Of a stretch of DNA of 64,000 bases, positions 46,354 to 56,503 are shown in pieces. The notes beneath the pieces were generated by a model. That model was not told the origin of the DNA. It was given only the letters and a program-made list of their open reading frames with translations, and ran no database searches. The DNA is from Hyphomicrobiales bacterium (GTDB taxonomy: Bacteria; Pseudomonadota; Alphaproteobacteria; Rhizobiales; Aestuariivirgaceae): positions 186,001 to 250,000 of the forward strand of contig JACPNZ010000039.1 in the NCBI GenBank assembly GCA_016185245.1. The letters are read 5' to 3'. Positions within the stretch are counted from its first letter, which is position 1; each line of letters starts with the position of its first letter. The position numbers were made by a program, and so were the translations under genes.

Positions 46354-47256
46354 ATGTCGTCGCTTTTTCCCGGCACCCGCGAACACCGCGCCAGTAACAA
46401 CGGCGTCGAGATCTTCGCCCGCGTCGGCGGATCGGGGCCGCCGCTTCTGCTGCTGCACGGGTTTCCGCAGACCCATGCCATGTGGCACCGGGTGGCGCCG
46501 AGGCTCATGCAACAATACACCTGCGTACTGCCGGACCTGCGCGGCTACGGCTTTTCGGCGTGTCCGGCGAACGACGAGCGGAACTTCGCCTATTCGAAAC
46601 GCGCCATGGGCCAGGACATGCTGGTGCTGATGCAGGAACTGGGTCACCCCCGCTTTGCCGTGGTGGGCCACGACCGCGGGGGCCGTGTCGCCTACCGCAT
46701 GGCGCTCGACCAGCCAGAGGCGATTGCCGCACTCGGCGTACTCGATATCGTGCCGACCTATGCCATGTGGCACAAATTCACCGTCCATCTGGCGATGAAG
46801 ACCTATCACTGGCTGTTCCTCGCCCAGCCCAATCCTCTGCCCGAAATGCTGATCGAACAGGCGCCTATCTCTTATCTCGACTATACGATGGCGAGCTGGA
46901 CCAAGTCCAAGAACCTCTCCGCCTTCGCCGAAGAAGCACTCGCGGAATACCGGCTGCACTATGCTACACCCGAACACATCCATGCCACCTGCAACGATTA
47001 CCGCGCCGGCGCCACCTTCGATCTCGCCGCCGATGTTGCCGACCGGGCCGCCGAACGCAAGATCGCCTGCCCGACGCTGGTGGTCTGGGGCGATACCGGC
47101 ATACCGAGCGAGACCGAAGCACCGCTGGCCACCTGGCACGAATGGTGCGAGAGCTGCTCGGGGGCCGCCATTGCGTCCGGGCATTTCGTGGCCGAGGAAA
47201 ATCCGCAAGGCCTGCTCGATCATTTGCTGCCCTTCCTCGCAACCCATGCACATTGA
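46354..47256 (+). CDS. Alpha/beta hydrolase, fluoroacetate-dehalogenase-like
   Basis: This 300-residue cytoplasmic hydrolase matches fluoroacetate dehalogenase in every position I can check. Asp107 is the nucleophile in GHDRGGR, with Arg108 and Arg111 as the carboxylate-binding pair, Asp131 in VLDIVPTY, and catalytic His277 in SGHFVAEENP. The halide pocket HW is present (His152, Trp153 in YHWLFLAQPNPLPE), as is the Tyr in CNDYRAGATFD. Start ATG 46354. It overlaps the following kinase gene by 11 nt. Natural substrate may be another haloacid or an ester; epoxide hydrolase is an alternative. Confidence 0.8.
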   Translation: MSSLFPGTREHRASNNGVEIFARVGGSGPPLLLLHGFPQTHAMWHRVAPRLMQQYTCVLPDLRGYGFSACPANDERNFAYSKRAMGQDMLVLMQELGHPRFAVVGHDRGGRVAYRMALDQPEAIAALGVLDIVPTYAMWHKFTVHLAMKTYHWLFLAQPNPLPEMLIEQAPISYLDYTMASWTKSKNLSAFAEEALAEYRLHYATPEHIHATCNDYRAGATFDLAADVADRAAERKIACPTLVVWGDTGIPSETEAPLATWHEWCESCSGAAIASGHFVAEENPQGLLDHLLPFLATHAH

Positions 47257-48310
47257 CCGCCAGCAAGCTTTCTCCGGCACCGTCGCCGCCGATATCTCTG
47301 CGGCCCCTCTCGCGGAGTATCTCGCGGCCCGCATCGATGGCTTTGCCGGCCCGCTGACCGTCGAGCGCTTCAAGGGCGGCCAGTCGAATCCCTCCTACCT
47401 GCTGTCGACGCCGGAGCGCCGCTATGTCCTCCGCCGCAAGCCATTCGGCAGGCTTCTGCCATCGGCGCACGCCATCGAACGCGAGTACCGGATAACCTTG
47501 GCGCTGTCGGGCGCGGGCTTTCCGGTGGCGCGGCCACATCTTCTGTGTACCGATGAAAGCATCGTCGGCGCGCCCTTCTATGTCATGGATCACGTGGCCG
47601 GCCGGATCTTCTGGGAACCCTGCGCGCCGGGCCTTTCGGCCGCCGACCGCGCCGCAATCTTCGCCGCGCTCAATGCCACCCTCGCCCGCCTCCATTCGCT
47701 TGACTACGCATCCCTGGGGCTGGCCGATTTCGGTAGGCCGGAAGGCTATGTGGCGCGCCAGATCGGGCGCTGGAGCGAGCAGTACCGCGCCTCTGAATCT
47801 GAAAGGATCGACGACATGGACCGGCTCATCGCCTGGCTGCCGGGTGCGTGTCCGAAGGCAACCGGTGCTGCCATCGTGCACGGCGATTTCCGCCTCGACA
47901 ACTGCATCGTCGATCAGGCCGGCCACCGCATCGTCGCGGTGCTCGACTGGGAACTCTCCACCATCGGCGATCCCCTCGCCGATTTCACCTACCACCTGAT
48001 GCAATGGTTCATGCCGGTCTCGGAGACGGGCTCAGGCGTCGGTTCGCTGATCGGCCATGAAGCCGACCCCGGCGTTCCGGCGCTGGACGACTATGTCGCC
48101 GTCTATGCCCGGGCCACCGGCCGCGCCGCGATCCCCGATCTCAACGTCTACATGGCCTATAATTTTTTCCGGCTGGCCGCCATCCTGCAGGGTATATTGG
48201 GGCGGGTGCGCGACGGCACCGCCGCCAATACCCATGCCGCCGCAATGGCCCGCCAGGTGCGGCCACTCGCCGCTACCGCATGGGTCTTTGCGCGGAAGGC
48301 CGGGGCATGA
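47246..48310 (+). CDS. APH-fold phosphotransferase family protein
   Basis: This 354-residue protein has the aminoglycoside phosphotransferase/choline-kinase fold. Phosphate-binding N lobe: FKGGQSNPSYLL and YVLRRKPFGRLLPSAHAIEREY. Catalytic loop: VHGDFRLDNCIV with the catalytic Asp, and the metal-binding Asp in VLDWELSTIGDPLADFTYHL. This subgroup is the one fused or adjacent to acyl-CoA dehydrogenases (ACAD10-like) and probably phosphorylates a small hydroxy-acid or hydroxyacyl-CoA. The ATG lies inside the hydrolase 3' end, and its stop overlaps the patatin start (ATGA). Confidence 0.83.
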   Translation: MHIDRQQAFSGTVAADISAAPLAEYLAARIDGFAGPLTVERFKGGQSNPSYLLSTPERRYVLRRKPFGRLLPSAHAIEREYRITLALSGAGFPVARPHLLCTDESIVGAPFYVMDHVAGRIFWEPCAPGLSAADRAAIFAALNATLARLHSLDYASLGLADFGRPEGYVARQIGRWSEQYRASESERIDDMDRLIAWLPGACPKATGAAIVHGDFRLDNCIVDQAGHRIVAVLDWELSTIGDPLADFTYHLMQWFMPVSETGSGVGSLIGHEADPGVPALDDYVAVYARATGRAAIPDLNVYMAYNFFRLAAILQGILGRVRDGTAANTHAAAMARQVRPLAATAWVFARKAGA

Positions 48311-49143
48311 GCGGGCCCAAGATCGGGCTGGCGCTCGGCGGCGGCAGCGCCCGCGGTCTCGCCCACATCCCGATGCTCGAAGTCTTCGACGAACTGGGGC
48401 TTAGGCCCTCGATCATCTGCGGCTGTTCGATCGGCGCGTTGGTGGGGGCGGGCTATGCTTCCGGCATGTCGGCACGCGACATTCGCGAGCGCGCCGAACG
48501 GCTGCTGGCGACCCGCTTCGAGGCGATGCGCTATGTCTTCGGCCACAAGCGCACCAGGCTGCGCGATATCCTGTCGCTGCGCGGTCTCGGCTCGCTCCAC
48601 ATCAAGGGCGAAAAGCTCGCCGGCCTCGCCCTGCCCGACGACGTGCCGGAAATGCTGGAGGATACCCAGATCCCCTTCAAGGTGGTGGCCACCGATTTCG
48701 AAGCACGGGTGGAGAAAGTCTTCGACCGCGGCAGGCTCGTTACCGCGGTCGCCGCTTCGATCGCCATTCCCGGCGTCATCGCCGGCCCGGTGATTGACGG
48801 GCGCGTCTATGTCGACGGCGGCGTCACCAATCCGGTGCCCTTCGATCACGTGCGCGAAGGCACCGACCTGATCGTGGCGATCGACGTCACCGGCCGGCCC
48901 CGGCCCCCCGTGCGTGCGCACCACTCCAACATGGAGGTGGCCATCGGCTCGCTGCTCATCATGTTCCATCAGGTGGCCGAATTGCGCCGCGCCGCCAATC
49001 CGCCCGACATCTACATCGAGCCCAATACCGACAGCATCAGGGGTGGCGACTTCTTCCGGTTGCAAGAGGTGTTCGACGGCGCCAAGCCGGCCAAGGAACA
49101 GCTCAAGCGGGCGCTGGATTGGCGCCTGAACCGTATCGGCTGA
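48307..49143 (+). CDS. Patatin-like phospholipase family protein
   Basis: This 278-residue protein of the patatin/RssA type has the oxyanion loop LALGGGSARGLAHI, the nucleophile Ser41 in GCSIGALVGAGYASG, and the catalytic Asp in VYVDGGVTNPVPF. It would be a lipid acyl hydrolase. No signal peptide, so likely cytoplasmic or membrane-associated. The start overlaps the preceding stop by 4 nt, suggesting co-translation with the phosphotransferase. Convergent with the M16 gene 6 bp downstream. Confidence 0.85.
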   Translation: MSGPKIGLALGGGSARGLAHIPMLEVFDELGLRPSIICGCSIGALVGAGYASGMSARDIRERAERLLATRFEAMRYVFGHKRTRLRDILSLRGLGSLHIKGEKLAGLALPDDVPEMLEDTQIPFKVVATDFEARVEKVFDRGRLVTAVAASIAIPGVIAGPVIDGRVYVDGGVTNPVPFDHVREGTDLIVAIDVTGRPRPPVRAHHSNMEVAIGSLLIMFHQVAELRRAANPPDIYIEPNTDSIRGGDFFRLQEVFDGAKPAKEQLKRALDWRLNRIG

Positions 49144-49149
49144 ACGAAA

Positions 49150-50472
49150 TCAGTTGGTGAGCCCAGTGGGCCTTCCCACCACCGTGACGATCAGCGCGTC
49201 GGCATGGAGCAGCCGGCGCGCCTGTTGCCGCACCTGATCGATGGTCACGGCGTCGACCCTGGCGTTGCGGGTCGCCACATAGTCGATGCCGAGGTTCTGC
49301 TGCTGGATGCCGAGAAGCTGGCTGGCGATCGCCGCGTTGCTGTCGAATCGCAGCGCATAGGAACCGGTCAGATAGGTCTTGGCGTCGGCGAGTTCCTGGG
49401 CCGTGGGCCCGTCCTTGGCCATGCGGTCGAGTTCGCTCTTGACCACCGCCAGAGCCTCGGCCGCCTTCTCGTTGCGGGTGCCGAGCGAGCCCATCACCAG
49501 GCCAAGCCGGTCGAGGGCCATGAGGTTTGCGCCGACGCCATAGGTGAGGCCGCGCTTTTCGCGAATCTCGTTGGTAAGCCGCGAGCTCAGGCCGCTACCG
49601 CCGAGAATTTCCATCATGATGTAGGCGGGAATGAAGTCCGGATCGTCGCGGCGGATGCCGGGACCGCCGAACACGATGATGCTCTGGGGAATATCACGGT
49701 CGATGGTCTTGAGGATGGGGCCGTTGGCAAAACCGGATGCAGACTGGGCCGGCGGCTCGCTGCCCTCGGGAAGATCGCCAAATAGACGGTCGAGCAGCAG
49801 AGCCAGCTCCTTCGCATCGATGTCGCCTACGACGGCGACCTGCAGCGTCTTGCGATTGAAAATCCGCTGGTGGGCGCCGCGCAAATCGCCGGCGGTGATC
49901 GCCGCGACACTGGCCTCGGTGCCATCGGTCTCGCGCGAATAGGGATCGCCGGGAAGCGCCAGCTTCATCCAGGCGGCACCGGCGATATGCTCGGGATCCT
50001 GGTCCTTGTCCCTAACCGACAGCAGGAACTGGCGGCGTACCCGCTCCTGGGGATCGGCATCGAAGCGCGGTTTGGTCAAGACCTTGCGCAGGAGATCGAA
50101 GGACTGCTCGCGGTTCTTCGACAGAGTCTGGAAACTTCCCTCGAAATCGTCGGGGCCGGCCTCAAACGACATCTTGAAGGACAGCCGGTCTCGCAGCTTC
50201 TGGAAGGCGGCGGAATCGAGATCGTCGGCGCCTTCATCCATCATGCCGGTGATGAAGTTGACGGTTCCTTCCTTGCCGGCGGGATCGAAGGCGCTACCGC
50301 CGCGGAAAGAGAAGTTCATGGCGATCAGCGGAATCTCGTCGTCGTGGACGAGCCAGGCCTTGATGCCGCCGGGGCTCATCACCGCTTCGATTTGAAACGC
50401 CTGCGACGGCAGGGCGGCCGCCAGAGAAAGGGCAACGAATGCCAAGACCTTCAGCAAGAGCTTGCGGAGCAT
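49150..50472 (-). CDS. M16 peptidase family protein lacking the zinc motif
   Basis: This 440-residue exported protein starts with a signal peptide (about 1-25, LPSQA-FQI). At the place where M16 proteases have HxxEH it reads GTVNFITGMMDEGADDL, so both zinc histidines are missing. It keeps the C-terminal R/Y region GGSGLSSRLTNEIREKRGLTYGV. This is the non-catalytic partner typical of bacterial two-subunit M16B proteases. It lies 12 bp downstream of the active subunit gene. Periplasmic peptide degradation is the likely role. Confidence 0.87.
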   Translation of the reverse strand: MLRKLLLKVLAFVALSLAAALPSQAFQIEAVMSPGGIKAWLVHDDEIPLIAMNFSFRGGSAFDPAGKEGTVNFITGMMDEGADDLDSAAFQKLRDRLSFKMSFEAGPDDFEGSFQTLSKNREQSFDLLRKVLTKPRFDADPQERVRRQFLLSVRDKDQDPEHIAGAAWMKLALPGDPYSRETDGTEASVAAITAGDLRGAHQRIFNRKTLQVAVVGDIDAKELALLLDRLFGDLPEGSEPPAQSASGFANGPILKTIDRDIPQSIIVFGGPGIRRDDPDFIPAYIMMEILGGSGLSSRLTNEIREKRGLTYGVGANLMALDRLGLVMGSLGTRNEKAAEALAVVKSELDRMAKDGPTAQELADAKTYLTGSYALRFDSNAAIASQLLGIQQQNLGIDYVATRNARVDAVTIDQVRQQARRLLHADALIVTVVGRPTGLTN

Positions 50473-50484
50473 CGGGGAAAAACC

Positions 50485-51882
50485 TCAGTTCTGAGTCGTA
50501 TCGGGCGCGACGGGCTGGCCCCCCGGAAGGCCCGCCACCTGGCCCTTGCTGGCGGGCAGGAGAAGACCGGTCACCGAGGCCCGGAGCTCGAGCACGTCGC
50601 GGGCCGCATCCTGCAGGTCCCTCGGGGTTACTTGCAGGATATCCTTGTCCCAGTCGAGTACCTGGCGCACCGTCTGACCGGTGGCGAGTGCCACGCCGAA
50701 CATGCGGGCCAGCGATTCCTGACGGTCAAGGACATAGGCCGAGTCGGCCAGCGCCCGGGTGCGGGCCGTATCGAGTTGGTCCTGGGTGACGCCCTTGGTC
50801 AGCACGTCGGCGATGATCGCATCGACCGCCGCTTCGAGTTTTTGCGGATCAACCCCGGGGGTTGGCGAGGCATAGAAACCAAAGCTGCCGTAATCGAGAG
50901 AATCGCCGGAATACCAGGCCGCGGCATAGGCGGCGATCTGCTGCTCGACGACCAGCTTCTGGTAGAGGATGCTCTGGGTGCCGCCGCCGATGATATCGGC
51001 CAGAAGGTCGAGCGCCAGGGCCTCGCGGCCCGGTGCCTTGGCTTCGGCGGGGGCGAGATAGCTTCGCTGCCAATAGGGTGTTGCGGCGCGGTCGTCACGC
51101 AGGGTGACACGCCGCTCGGCGATGGGCACGGGCTCGGGTGTGCGAACGCGCGCCGGCACCGGGAACGGGTTGGGAATGCCGCCGTAATATTTCTCCGCAA
51201 GCGCCCGCACTTCGTCCGGTGTCACATCGCCGGCAACCACCAGTATGGCGTTGGCGGGCTCGTAATGCGCCCGGTAGAAGTTCACCGCATCGTCGCGGGT
51301 GAGCTTAGCCACTTCCGACATCCAGCCGATGACCGGCTTGCCATAGGGATGGGCCGCATAGAGGACGGAATCGATCTGTTCGCCGAGCAGCGCCGAGGGG
51401 CTGTTGTCGGTGCGCTCGCGACGCTCCTCCATTACCACCTGCAATTCGGGCAGCACGTTTTCGTTGGTCAGCACCAGGTTCTGCATGCGGTCGGCTTCGA
51501 GCTCCATCACCAGGGGAAGCCGCTCCTTGGCAATGCGCTGGAAATAGGCGGTGTAGTCCTGGGTGGTGAAGGCGTTCTCGACGCCGCCGTTGATCCTGAC
51601 CAGGCGGCTGAAGTCGCCCGGCGGGTGCTTGGGCGTCCCCTTGAACATCAGGTGTTCGAGGAAATGGGCGATGCCCGACTTGCCGCGATCCTCGTCGGCG
51701 GCGCCGACGCGATACCACATCATATGGGTCACCACGGCCGAACGATGGTCGGGGATCACCACGACGTCGAGGCCGTTGGCCAATTTGAATTCGCTGACGT
51801 CGAGGTCGAGCGCCACGGCAGGTCGGGCCGCGAGAGTAAAAACAAGGCAGGCAAACAGGGGGCCAAGGATGCGGGCGTACAT
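50485..51882 (-). CDS. M16 zinc peptidase, catalytic subunit
   Basis: This 465-residue exported metallopeptidase has a signal peptide (about 1-25, RPAVA-LDL). The inverted zinc motif is intact: His73, Glu76 and His77 in IAHFLEHLMFKGT; the distal Glu lies in the ELQVVMEERRERTD region. It forms a heterodimer with the zinc-less M16 protein encoded directly downstream. The pair follows ileS, lspA and a lipoprotein gene on the same strand, an order typical of alphaproteobacteria. Confidence 0.9.
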   Translation of the reverse strand: MYARILGPLFACLVFTLAARPAVALDLDVSEFKLANGLDVVVIPDHRSAVVTHMMWYRVGAADEDRGKSGIAHFLEHLMFKGTPKHPPGDFSRLVRINGGVENAFTTQDYTAYFQRIAKERLPLVMELEADRMQNLVLTNENVLPELQVVMEERRERTDNSPSALLGEQIDSVLYAAHPYGKPVIGWMSEVAKLTRDDAVNFYRAHYEPANAILVVAGDVTPDEVRALAEKYYGGIPNPFPVPARVRTPEPVPIAERRVTLRDDRAATPYWQRSYLAPAEAKAPGREALALDLLADIIGGGTQSILYQKLVVEQQIAAYAAAWYSGDSLDYGSFGFYASPTPGVDPQKLEAAVDAIIADVLTKGVTQDQLDTARTRALADSAYVLDRQESLARMFGVALATGQTVRQVLDWDKDILQVTPRDLQDAARDVLELRASVTGLLLPASKGQVAGLPGGQPVAPDTTQN

Positions 51883-51947
51883 GAGGTCCTTTCCAGGGCA
51901 GGAGAACCGGGGAGTTCAGCGGATTGACGGAACTGTCGAGGCGGCGA

Positions 51948-52415
51948 TCAGCCGCCGCCCCATGCGTTGCCAATGTTGAACACCGTGCCGTAGTTGGGAT
52001 TCTGCTGACGCTGCTTGGCGTAGTAGATCTTCTTCAACTCGGCTTGCAGTTCTAGCTGGGTCTTGGGCGTTCCATCGGCGTTGTACTTGGAGATGCCGTT
52101 CCTCTCATAGACATCGCCCTGGGGCTGGGCCGGGCTGGCGAGACCGCCCTGGGTTGGTGACGCGCTGAGATTGGCCGGAGCCGTCGCCGCCGCCGATTTC
52201 ACCGGCGGCGCCACATCGGCCGGTTGGGTATAGGCGGCCGCCGTGCCGGGCGGACGCAGTTGCAGGTCGGGCGGCATCGACAAGTCCTGGTAGGTCTGGG
52301 CCTGCTGGACCGAGGTCGTATTGCCCCCGAGGAGGTCCGAGGTACCGTTCTGGGCGCAGCCGGTAATGACCACCGCCGCGATCAGCAGTCCGGCGGAGGG
52401 CAGAAACGACTTCAT
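51948..52415 (-). CDS. Lipoprotein, DUF3035-like
   Basis: This 155-residue protein has a lipoprotein signal: basic start, hydrophobic core, lipobox VITGC with Cys20 as the lipidated residue. The rest is Pro/Ala/Gln-rich, containing QDLSMPPDLQLRPPG, a feature of DUF3035 lipoproteins, and a charged C-terminal segment KKIYYAKQRQQNPNYG. It follows lspA, the peptidase that would process it, by 44 bp. ATG 52415 is chosen over an ATG 18 nt upstream, which has no better ribosome site. Confidence 0.72.
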   Translation of the reverse strand: MKSFLPSAGLLIAAVVITGCAQNGTSDLLGGNTTSVQQAQTYQDLSMPPDLQLRPPGTAAAYTQPADVAPPVKSAAATAPANLSASPTQGGLASPAQPQGDVYERNGISKYNADGTPKTQLELQAELKKIYYAKQRQQNPNYGTVFNIGNAWGGG

Positions 52416-52459
52416 CACTATGGCCCTTCCCATGTCACCCGCATCGGTTGACCCGAAAT

Positions 52460-52963
52460 TCAGGCATTTCCGTGGCCCTTGGCCGGGGCCCGGTCGAAAA
52501 TGGATTCATACAGCAGAAGCAGCACCCCGGCAACAATCGCCACGTCGGCAAAATTGAACACATACCAGCTGAGGGAACCCAAATGGAACAGAAAGAAATC
52601 GGCTACCGCTCCGTAATGTGCCCGGTCCAGGGCGTTGGACAGGGCCCCGCCGATGATGATCGCCAAGGCGGCCGTCGCTAGCATCTCCTTGGCCCGGCAG
52701 GCCCATAACCAGAGGGCAAGAGAAACCGCCAGACTCACCAGGATTAGTGGTGCCTGGGAATGGGTGCGGAACAAGCCGTAGGAAACGCCGGTGTTCCAGA
52801 CGAGCACCAGATCGAAGAACGAAGTAACCGGCACCGGCTGGCGCTCGGCGATGGCGAAAGCGTTGAGCATCCACCACTTGTAGGACTGATCGATGGCGAA
52901 GACGAGGATTGCCAGCGTCGCCACCAGCGGCGCCCGAGGGCTCCAAAGCCTCAAGCCTTTCAT
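52460..52963 (-). CDS. lspA: Lipoprotein signal peptidase (signal peptidase II)
   Basis: This 167-residue four-helix inner-membrane aspartyl protease cleaves prolipoproteins before the lipidated cysteine. The catalytic aspartates are Asp113 in [10 protein letters not shown] and Asp140 in [25 protein letters not shown] is the conserved periplasmic segment. The ATG overlaps the ileS stop (ATGA), so translation is coupled. The usual GAL/NxxDR motif is intact. Confidence 0.93.
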   Translation of the reverse strand: MKGLRLWSPRAPLVATLAILVFAIDQSYKWWMLNAFAIAERQPVPVTSFFDLVLVWNTGVSYGLFRTHSQAPLILVSLAVSLALWLWACRAKEMLATAALAIIIGGALSNALDRAHYGAVADFFLFHLGSLSWYVFNFADVAIVAGVLLLLYESIFDRAPAKGHGNA

Positions 52964-55821
52964 ACGGTCTTCCCAAAACGGGTCTGCCATTCGCGCACCG
53001 CCTCGGCATCGCGGGGGGTGACATCTGGGAAGTCGGGATCGCTACCGACTTCCGACGTGATCTTCCACGACCTGGCGCATTTCCGTCCCTGGGCCGGTTT
53101 GAACACCACCGCCACACCCTTCACGCTGTCGAGCCGGAAGGCCTCCGCCGGGCCATCGCCCCGAACAAGCGTCGCAGCCGAGGTAATGGAGATTTCGGCG
53201 AGATCGACGCCATCGAGGGCGGCGAGCAGCTCCGGGTCGGCGACATGGATTTCGGGGGCGGCCTCAAGGGCCGAGCCGATGGTCTTCTTGACCTGACGTT
53301 CGATCTCGAGCGCGCCCGTTACGACCGAGCGCACCGCCCGCACCCTCTCCCATTTGACCGCCAGTTGTGGATCGGCCCATTCGCCGGGTGGTGTTGCAAA
53401 TTGCATGACGTGTATCGAGGAACCTTCGCCGGCAAAGCGGGCGAGCCACACCTCCTCCATGGTGAAGGCGAGAACCGGCGCCCACCAGGTGGTCAGGCAA
53501 TGGAAAAGCTGATCCAGCACCGTGCGGCACGACCTGCGCCTGAAGCTCGACCAGGCGTCGCAATAGAGCGCGTCCTTGCGGATGTCGAAATAGAAGGCCG
53601 AGAGGTCGACGGTCATGAAATGGTTGAGCACGGCGAACAGCCGCTTGTAGTCGAAGACCTCGTAGGCGTCCCGCACCTCACCGCCGATCGCGTGCAGCCG
53701 GTGCAGGATGTAGCGCTCAAGCTCGGGCATATCCTTATGGTAGACGGTCTCCCAATCCTTGAGGCCGTCGAGCGAGCCCAGGATATAGCGCATGGTGTTG
53801 CGCAGCTTGCGGTAGGCCTCGATGTTGGTCTTGAGGATTTCGGGGCCGAGCCGCAAATCCTCGGCATAATCGGCGGAAGCAACCCACAGGCGGAGAATGT
53901 CGGCGCCCGACTGCTTGATCACGTCCTGGGGGGTGACGATGTTGCCGAGCGACTTCGACATCTTGCGGCCGTCCTCGGCGACGACGAAGCCGTGGGTCAA
54001 GACCGCGTCGTAGGGAGCGCGCCCGCGCGTGCCGCAGGCTTCCAGCAGCGAGGAGTGGAACCAGCCGCGATGCTGGTCGGAGCCTTCGAGATAGATATCC
54101 GCCGGCCATTTGAGATCGGGCCGCTGCTCAAGGCAGAAGGCATGGGTGGACCCTGAGTCAAACCACACATCGAGAATGTCGCGGACCTGCTCCCAGTCTT
54201 GCGAATTGTAGGCCGAGCCGAGAAATCTCTGGGCCGCCCCATCGGCAAACCAGGCATCGGCCCCTTGTTCAGAAAATGAGTCCTCAATCCTCTTGTTCAC
54301 CTTGATATCGTTTAGAATTTCACCCGTCGTCTTGTTGACGAAAACACAGATCGGCACGCCCCAGGCGCGCTGCCGCGAGATCACCCAGTCGGGCCGTTGC
54401 TCGATCATGGCGCGCAGGCGATTTTGCCCGGCGGCCGGGAAGAACTTGGTACTGTCGATCGCCCTCAGCGCCACATCGCGCAAGCCTCCCGGCTTTCCGT
54501 CGGCCATGGAAATGAACCACTGCGGCGTGTTGCGAAAAATGATTGGCTTCTTGGACCGCCAGGAATGTGGATACTGGTGCTTAAGTCGGCCCCTGGCGAT
54601 GAGGGCGCCGGCGTCTTTGAGTGCGCTGATCACCGCCTCGTTGGCATCGCCCTTCTCGCCCGTGCCGGTGATGACGCGCCTGCCCTCGAAGCCCGGCGCA
54701 TCCTTGGTGAAGAAGCCATCGGCATCGACGGTGAAGGGGATGGGACCTGCGACCTTCTCCATCCAGATATTGTAGTCGTCGGCGCCGTGGCCGGGAGCGG
54801 TGTGAACGAAGCCGGTGCCGGTATCGTCGGTGACGTGGTCGCCTTCGAGAAGGGGGACGGAGAAATCATAGCCCTTGCCGTGCAATGGATGGCTGCAGGT
54901 CAGAAGTGCTGGATCGATGTCGCCGTTCCGCGTGTAGGATTCAACTTTCGCCACCTTCATCACCTCTTCGGCTAGGCGGTCGGCGAGGACATAGGTGTCG
55001 CCCACCTTCGCCCAGTTGCCTGAGGGAGCGGCGGTGACCTCGTAGAGTCCGTATTTGATCTTGGTCGAATAGCTGATGGCGCGGTTGCCGGGGATGGTCC
55101 AGGGAGTCGTCGTCCAGATGATAACAAAGGCACCCTGCCCCTTCACCGGAAACTTCACGTAGATCGTGTCGCTCGTGTAGTCCTGATACTCGATCTCGGC
55201 CTCGGCCAAGGCCGTCCTTTCGACCACCGACCACATGACTGGTTTGGAGCCACGATAGAGCTGTCCCGACTCGGCAAATTTCAGCAGCTCCTTGGCGATC
55301 AGCGCCTCGGCGCGGAAATCCATGGTGAGGTAGGGATTGTCCCAGTCGCCGGTCACCCCCAGGCGCTTGAACTCCTGGCGCTGCACATCGATCCAGTGGC
55401 TGGCGAAGGCGCGACATTCCTGGCGAAACTCGTTGATCGGGACCGCATCCTTGTTCTTGCCCTTGGCGCGATATTCCTCCTCGATCTTCCATTCGATCGG
55501 AAGCCCATGGCAGTCCCAGCCAGGAACATAGTTGGAATCGAAACCCGCCATCTGGCGCGAGCGGGTCACCATGTCCTTGAGGATCTTGTTAAGCGCATGG
55601 CCGATATGCAGGTGGCCGTTGGCGTAAGGGGGGCCGTCGTGCAGCACATATTTGGGCCGGCCTCGGCTCTCTTGGCGGAGCCGCCGGTAGAGCCCCATCT
55701 CCTCCCAGCGCTTGAGAATCTCCGGCTCCTTCTGCGGCAGGCCGGCCTTCATGGCAAACGAGGTCCTGGGCAGGAACACGGTGTCGCGATAGCGATCGGT
55801 TTTCGGGGCCTTGTCTTCCAT
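52960..55821 (-). CDS. ileS: Isoleucyl-tRNA synthetase
   Basis: This ~953-residue class I synthetase has the HIGH motif in [11 protein letters not shown] and KMSKS in [11 protein letters not shown], an editing domain (about 190-400), and the anticodon-binding region. At the extreme C terminus E. coli IleS has a four-cysteine zinc knuckle; here only the first cysteine remains ([15 protein letters not shown]), so the zinc site is degenerate. Start ATG 55821 is preferred to a TTG 18 nt upstream. It leads the ileS-lspA-lipoprotein-M16-M16 run. Confidence 0.94.
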   Translation of the reverse strand: MEDKAPKTDRYRDTVFLPRTSFAMKAGLPQKEPEILKRWEEMGLYRRLRQESRGRPKYVLHDGPPYANGHLHIGHALNKILKDMVTRSRQMAGFDSNYVPGWDCHGLPIEWKIEEEYRAKGKNKDAVPINEFRQECRAFASHWIDVQRQEFKRLGVTGDWDNPYLTMDFRAEALIAKELLKFAESGQLYRGSKPVMWSVVERTALAEAEIEYQDYTSDTIYVKFPVKGQGAFVIIWTTTPWTIPGNRAISYSTKIKYGLYEVTAAPSGNWAKVGDTYVLADRLAEEVMKVAKVESYTRNGDIDPALLTCSHPLHGKGYDFSVPLLEGDHVTDDTGTGFVHTAPGHGADDYNIWMEKVAGPIPFTVDADGFFTKDAPGFEGRRVITGTGEKGDANEAVISALKDAGALIARGRLKHQYPHSWRSKKPIIFRNTPQWFISMADGKPGGLRDVALRAIDSTKFFPAAGQNRLRAMIEQRPDWVISRQRAWGVPICVFVNKTTGEILNDIKVNKRIEDSFSEQGADAWFADGAAQRFLGSAYNSQDWEQVRDILDVWFDSGSTHAFCLEQRPDLKWPADIYLEGSDQHRGWFHSSLLEACGTRGRAPYDAVLTHGFVVAEDGRKMSKSLGNIVTPQDVIKQSGADILRLWVASADYAEDLRLGPEILKTNIEAYRKLRNTMRYILGSLDGLKDWETVYHKDMPELERYILHRLHAIGGEVRDAYEVFDYKRLFAVLNHFMTVDLSAFYFDIRKDALYCDAWSSFRRRSCRTVLDQLFHCLTTWWAPVLAFTMEEVWLARFAGEGSSIHVMQFATPPGEWADPQLAVKWERVRAVRSVVTGALEIERQVKKTIGSALEAAPEIHVADPELLAALDGVDLAEISITSAATLVRGDGPAEAFRLDSVKGVAVVFKPAQGRKCARSWKITSEVGSDPDFPDVTPRDAEAVREWQTRFGKTV

Positions 55822-55909
55822 GGCGGGCGGAGCGTCCAAATCTCGTTTCGGCGGCTTCTAGCAGGCACTCGCCTTATCGGCTAGCCTTTGGTTTTCGCGG
55901 GAGATTCAC

Positions 55910-56503
55910 ATGGCCACCCAACACACCATTCCGGCCCGGCGCGGCAAGGCAACCCGCCTCGCCACGGGCCAGTCGGTCAAGATCGTCAATACCCACGGCA
56001 ACCAGGTGGTCGATACCTGGGCCTTCAATGCCGGGGATTTGCGCGAATACATGGGCATGGAGCACTGCCGGGCCTTCTGGACCAGGCTCTATCCGGTCGT
56101 CGGCGACAAGATGGTGACCAACCGCCGGCGCCCCATCCTCACCCTTACCGAGGATATTTCGCCCGGCCGCCACGATACGCTGATTGCTCCTTGCGATAAC
56201 GAGCGCTACGGGCTTCTGGGCTGCACCCACTATCACGACAACTGCCGCGACAATATGCATGCAGGGCTGGCCGAGCTTGGTCTGATGGTTCCCTACTGCC
56301 CGCCGTCGCTCAACACCTTCATGAACATCCCGTGGCGCCAGGACGGCGCGCTCGAATGGGGCAATTGCCTGTGCCGCAAGGGCGACTATGTGGTGTTCCG
56401 CGCCGAAATGGATGCGATCGTGGTGTTCTCCGCCTGCCCGCAGGACATGCTGCCGATCAACAACGGCATCACCACCGACGCCCATTTCGAAGTGATGGAT
56501 TAG
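55910..56503 (+). CDS. DUF1989 (urea carboxylase-associated) family protein
   Basis: This 197-residue protein has the DUF1989 pattern: GQSVKIVNTHGNQVVDTWAFNA, then GLLGCTHYHDNCRDNM, PPSLNTFMNIPW and FSACPQDMLPINNG. Members are encoded near urea or guanidine carboxylases; some act as carboxyguanidine deiminase subunits. The Cys/His cluster suggests a metal site. No carboxylase or second DUF1989 gene is next to it here, so the function is open. The stop overlaps the convergent hydrolase end by 4 nt. Divergent from ileS. Confidence 0.8.
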   Translation: MATQHTIPARRGKATRLATGQSVKIVNTHGNQVVDTWAFNAGDLREYMGMEHCRAFWTRLYPVVGDKMVTNRRRPILTLTEDISPGRHDTLIAPCDNERYGLLGCTHYHDNCRDNMHAGLAELGLMVPYCPPSLNTFMNIPWRQDGALEWGNCLCRKGDYVVFRAEMDAIVVFSACPQDMLPINNGITTDAHFEVMD

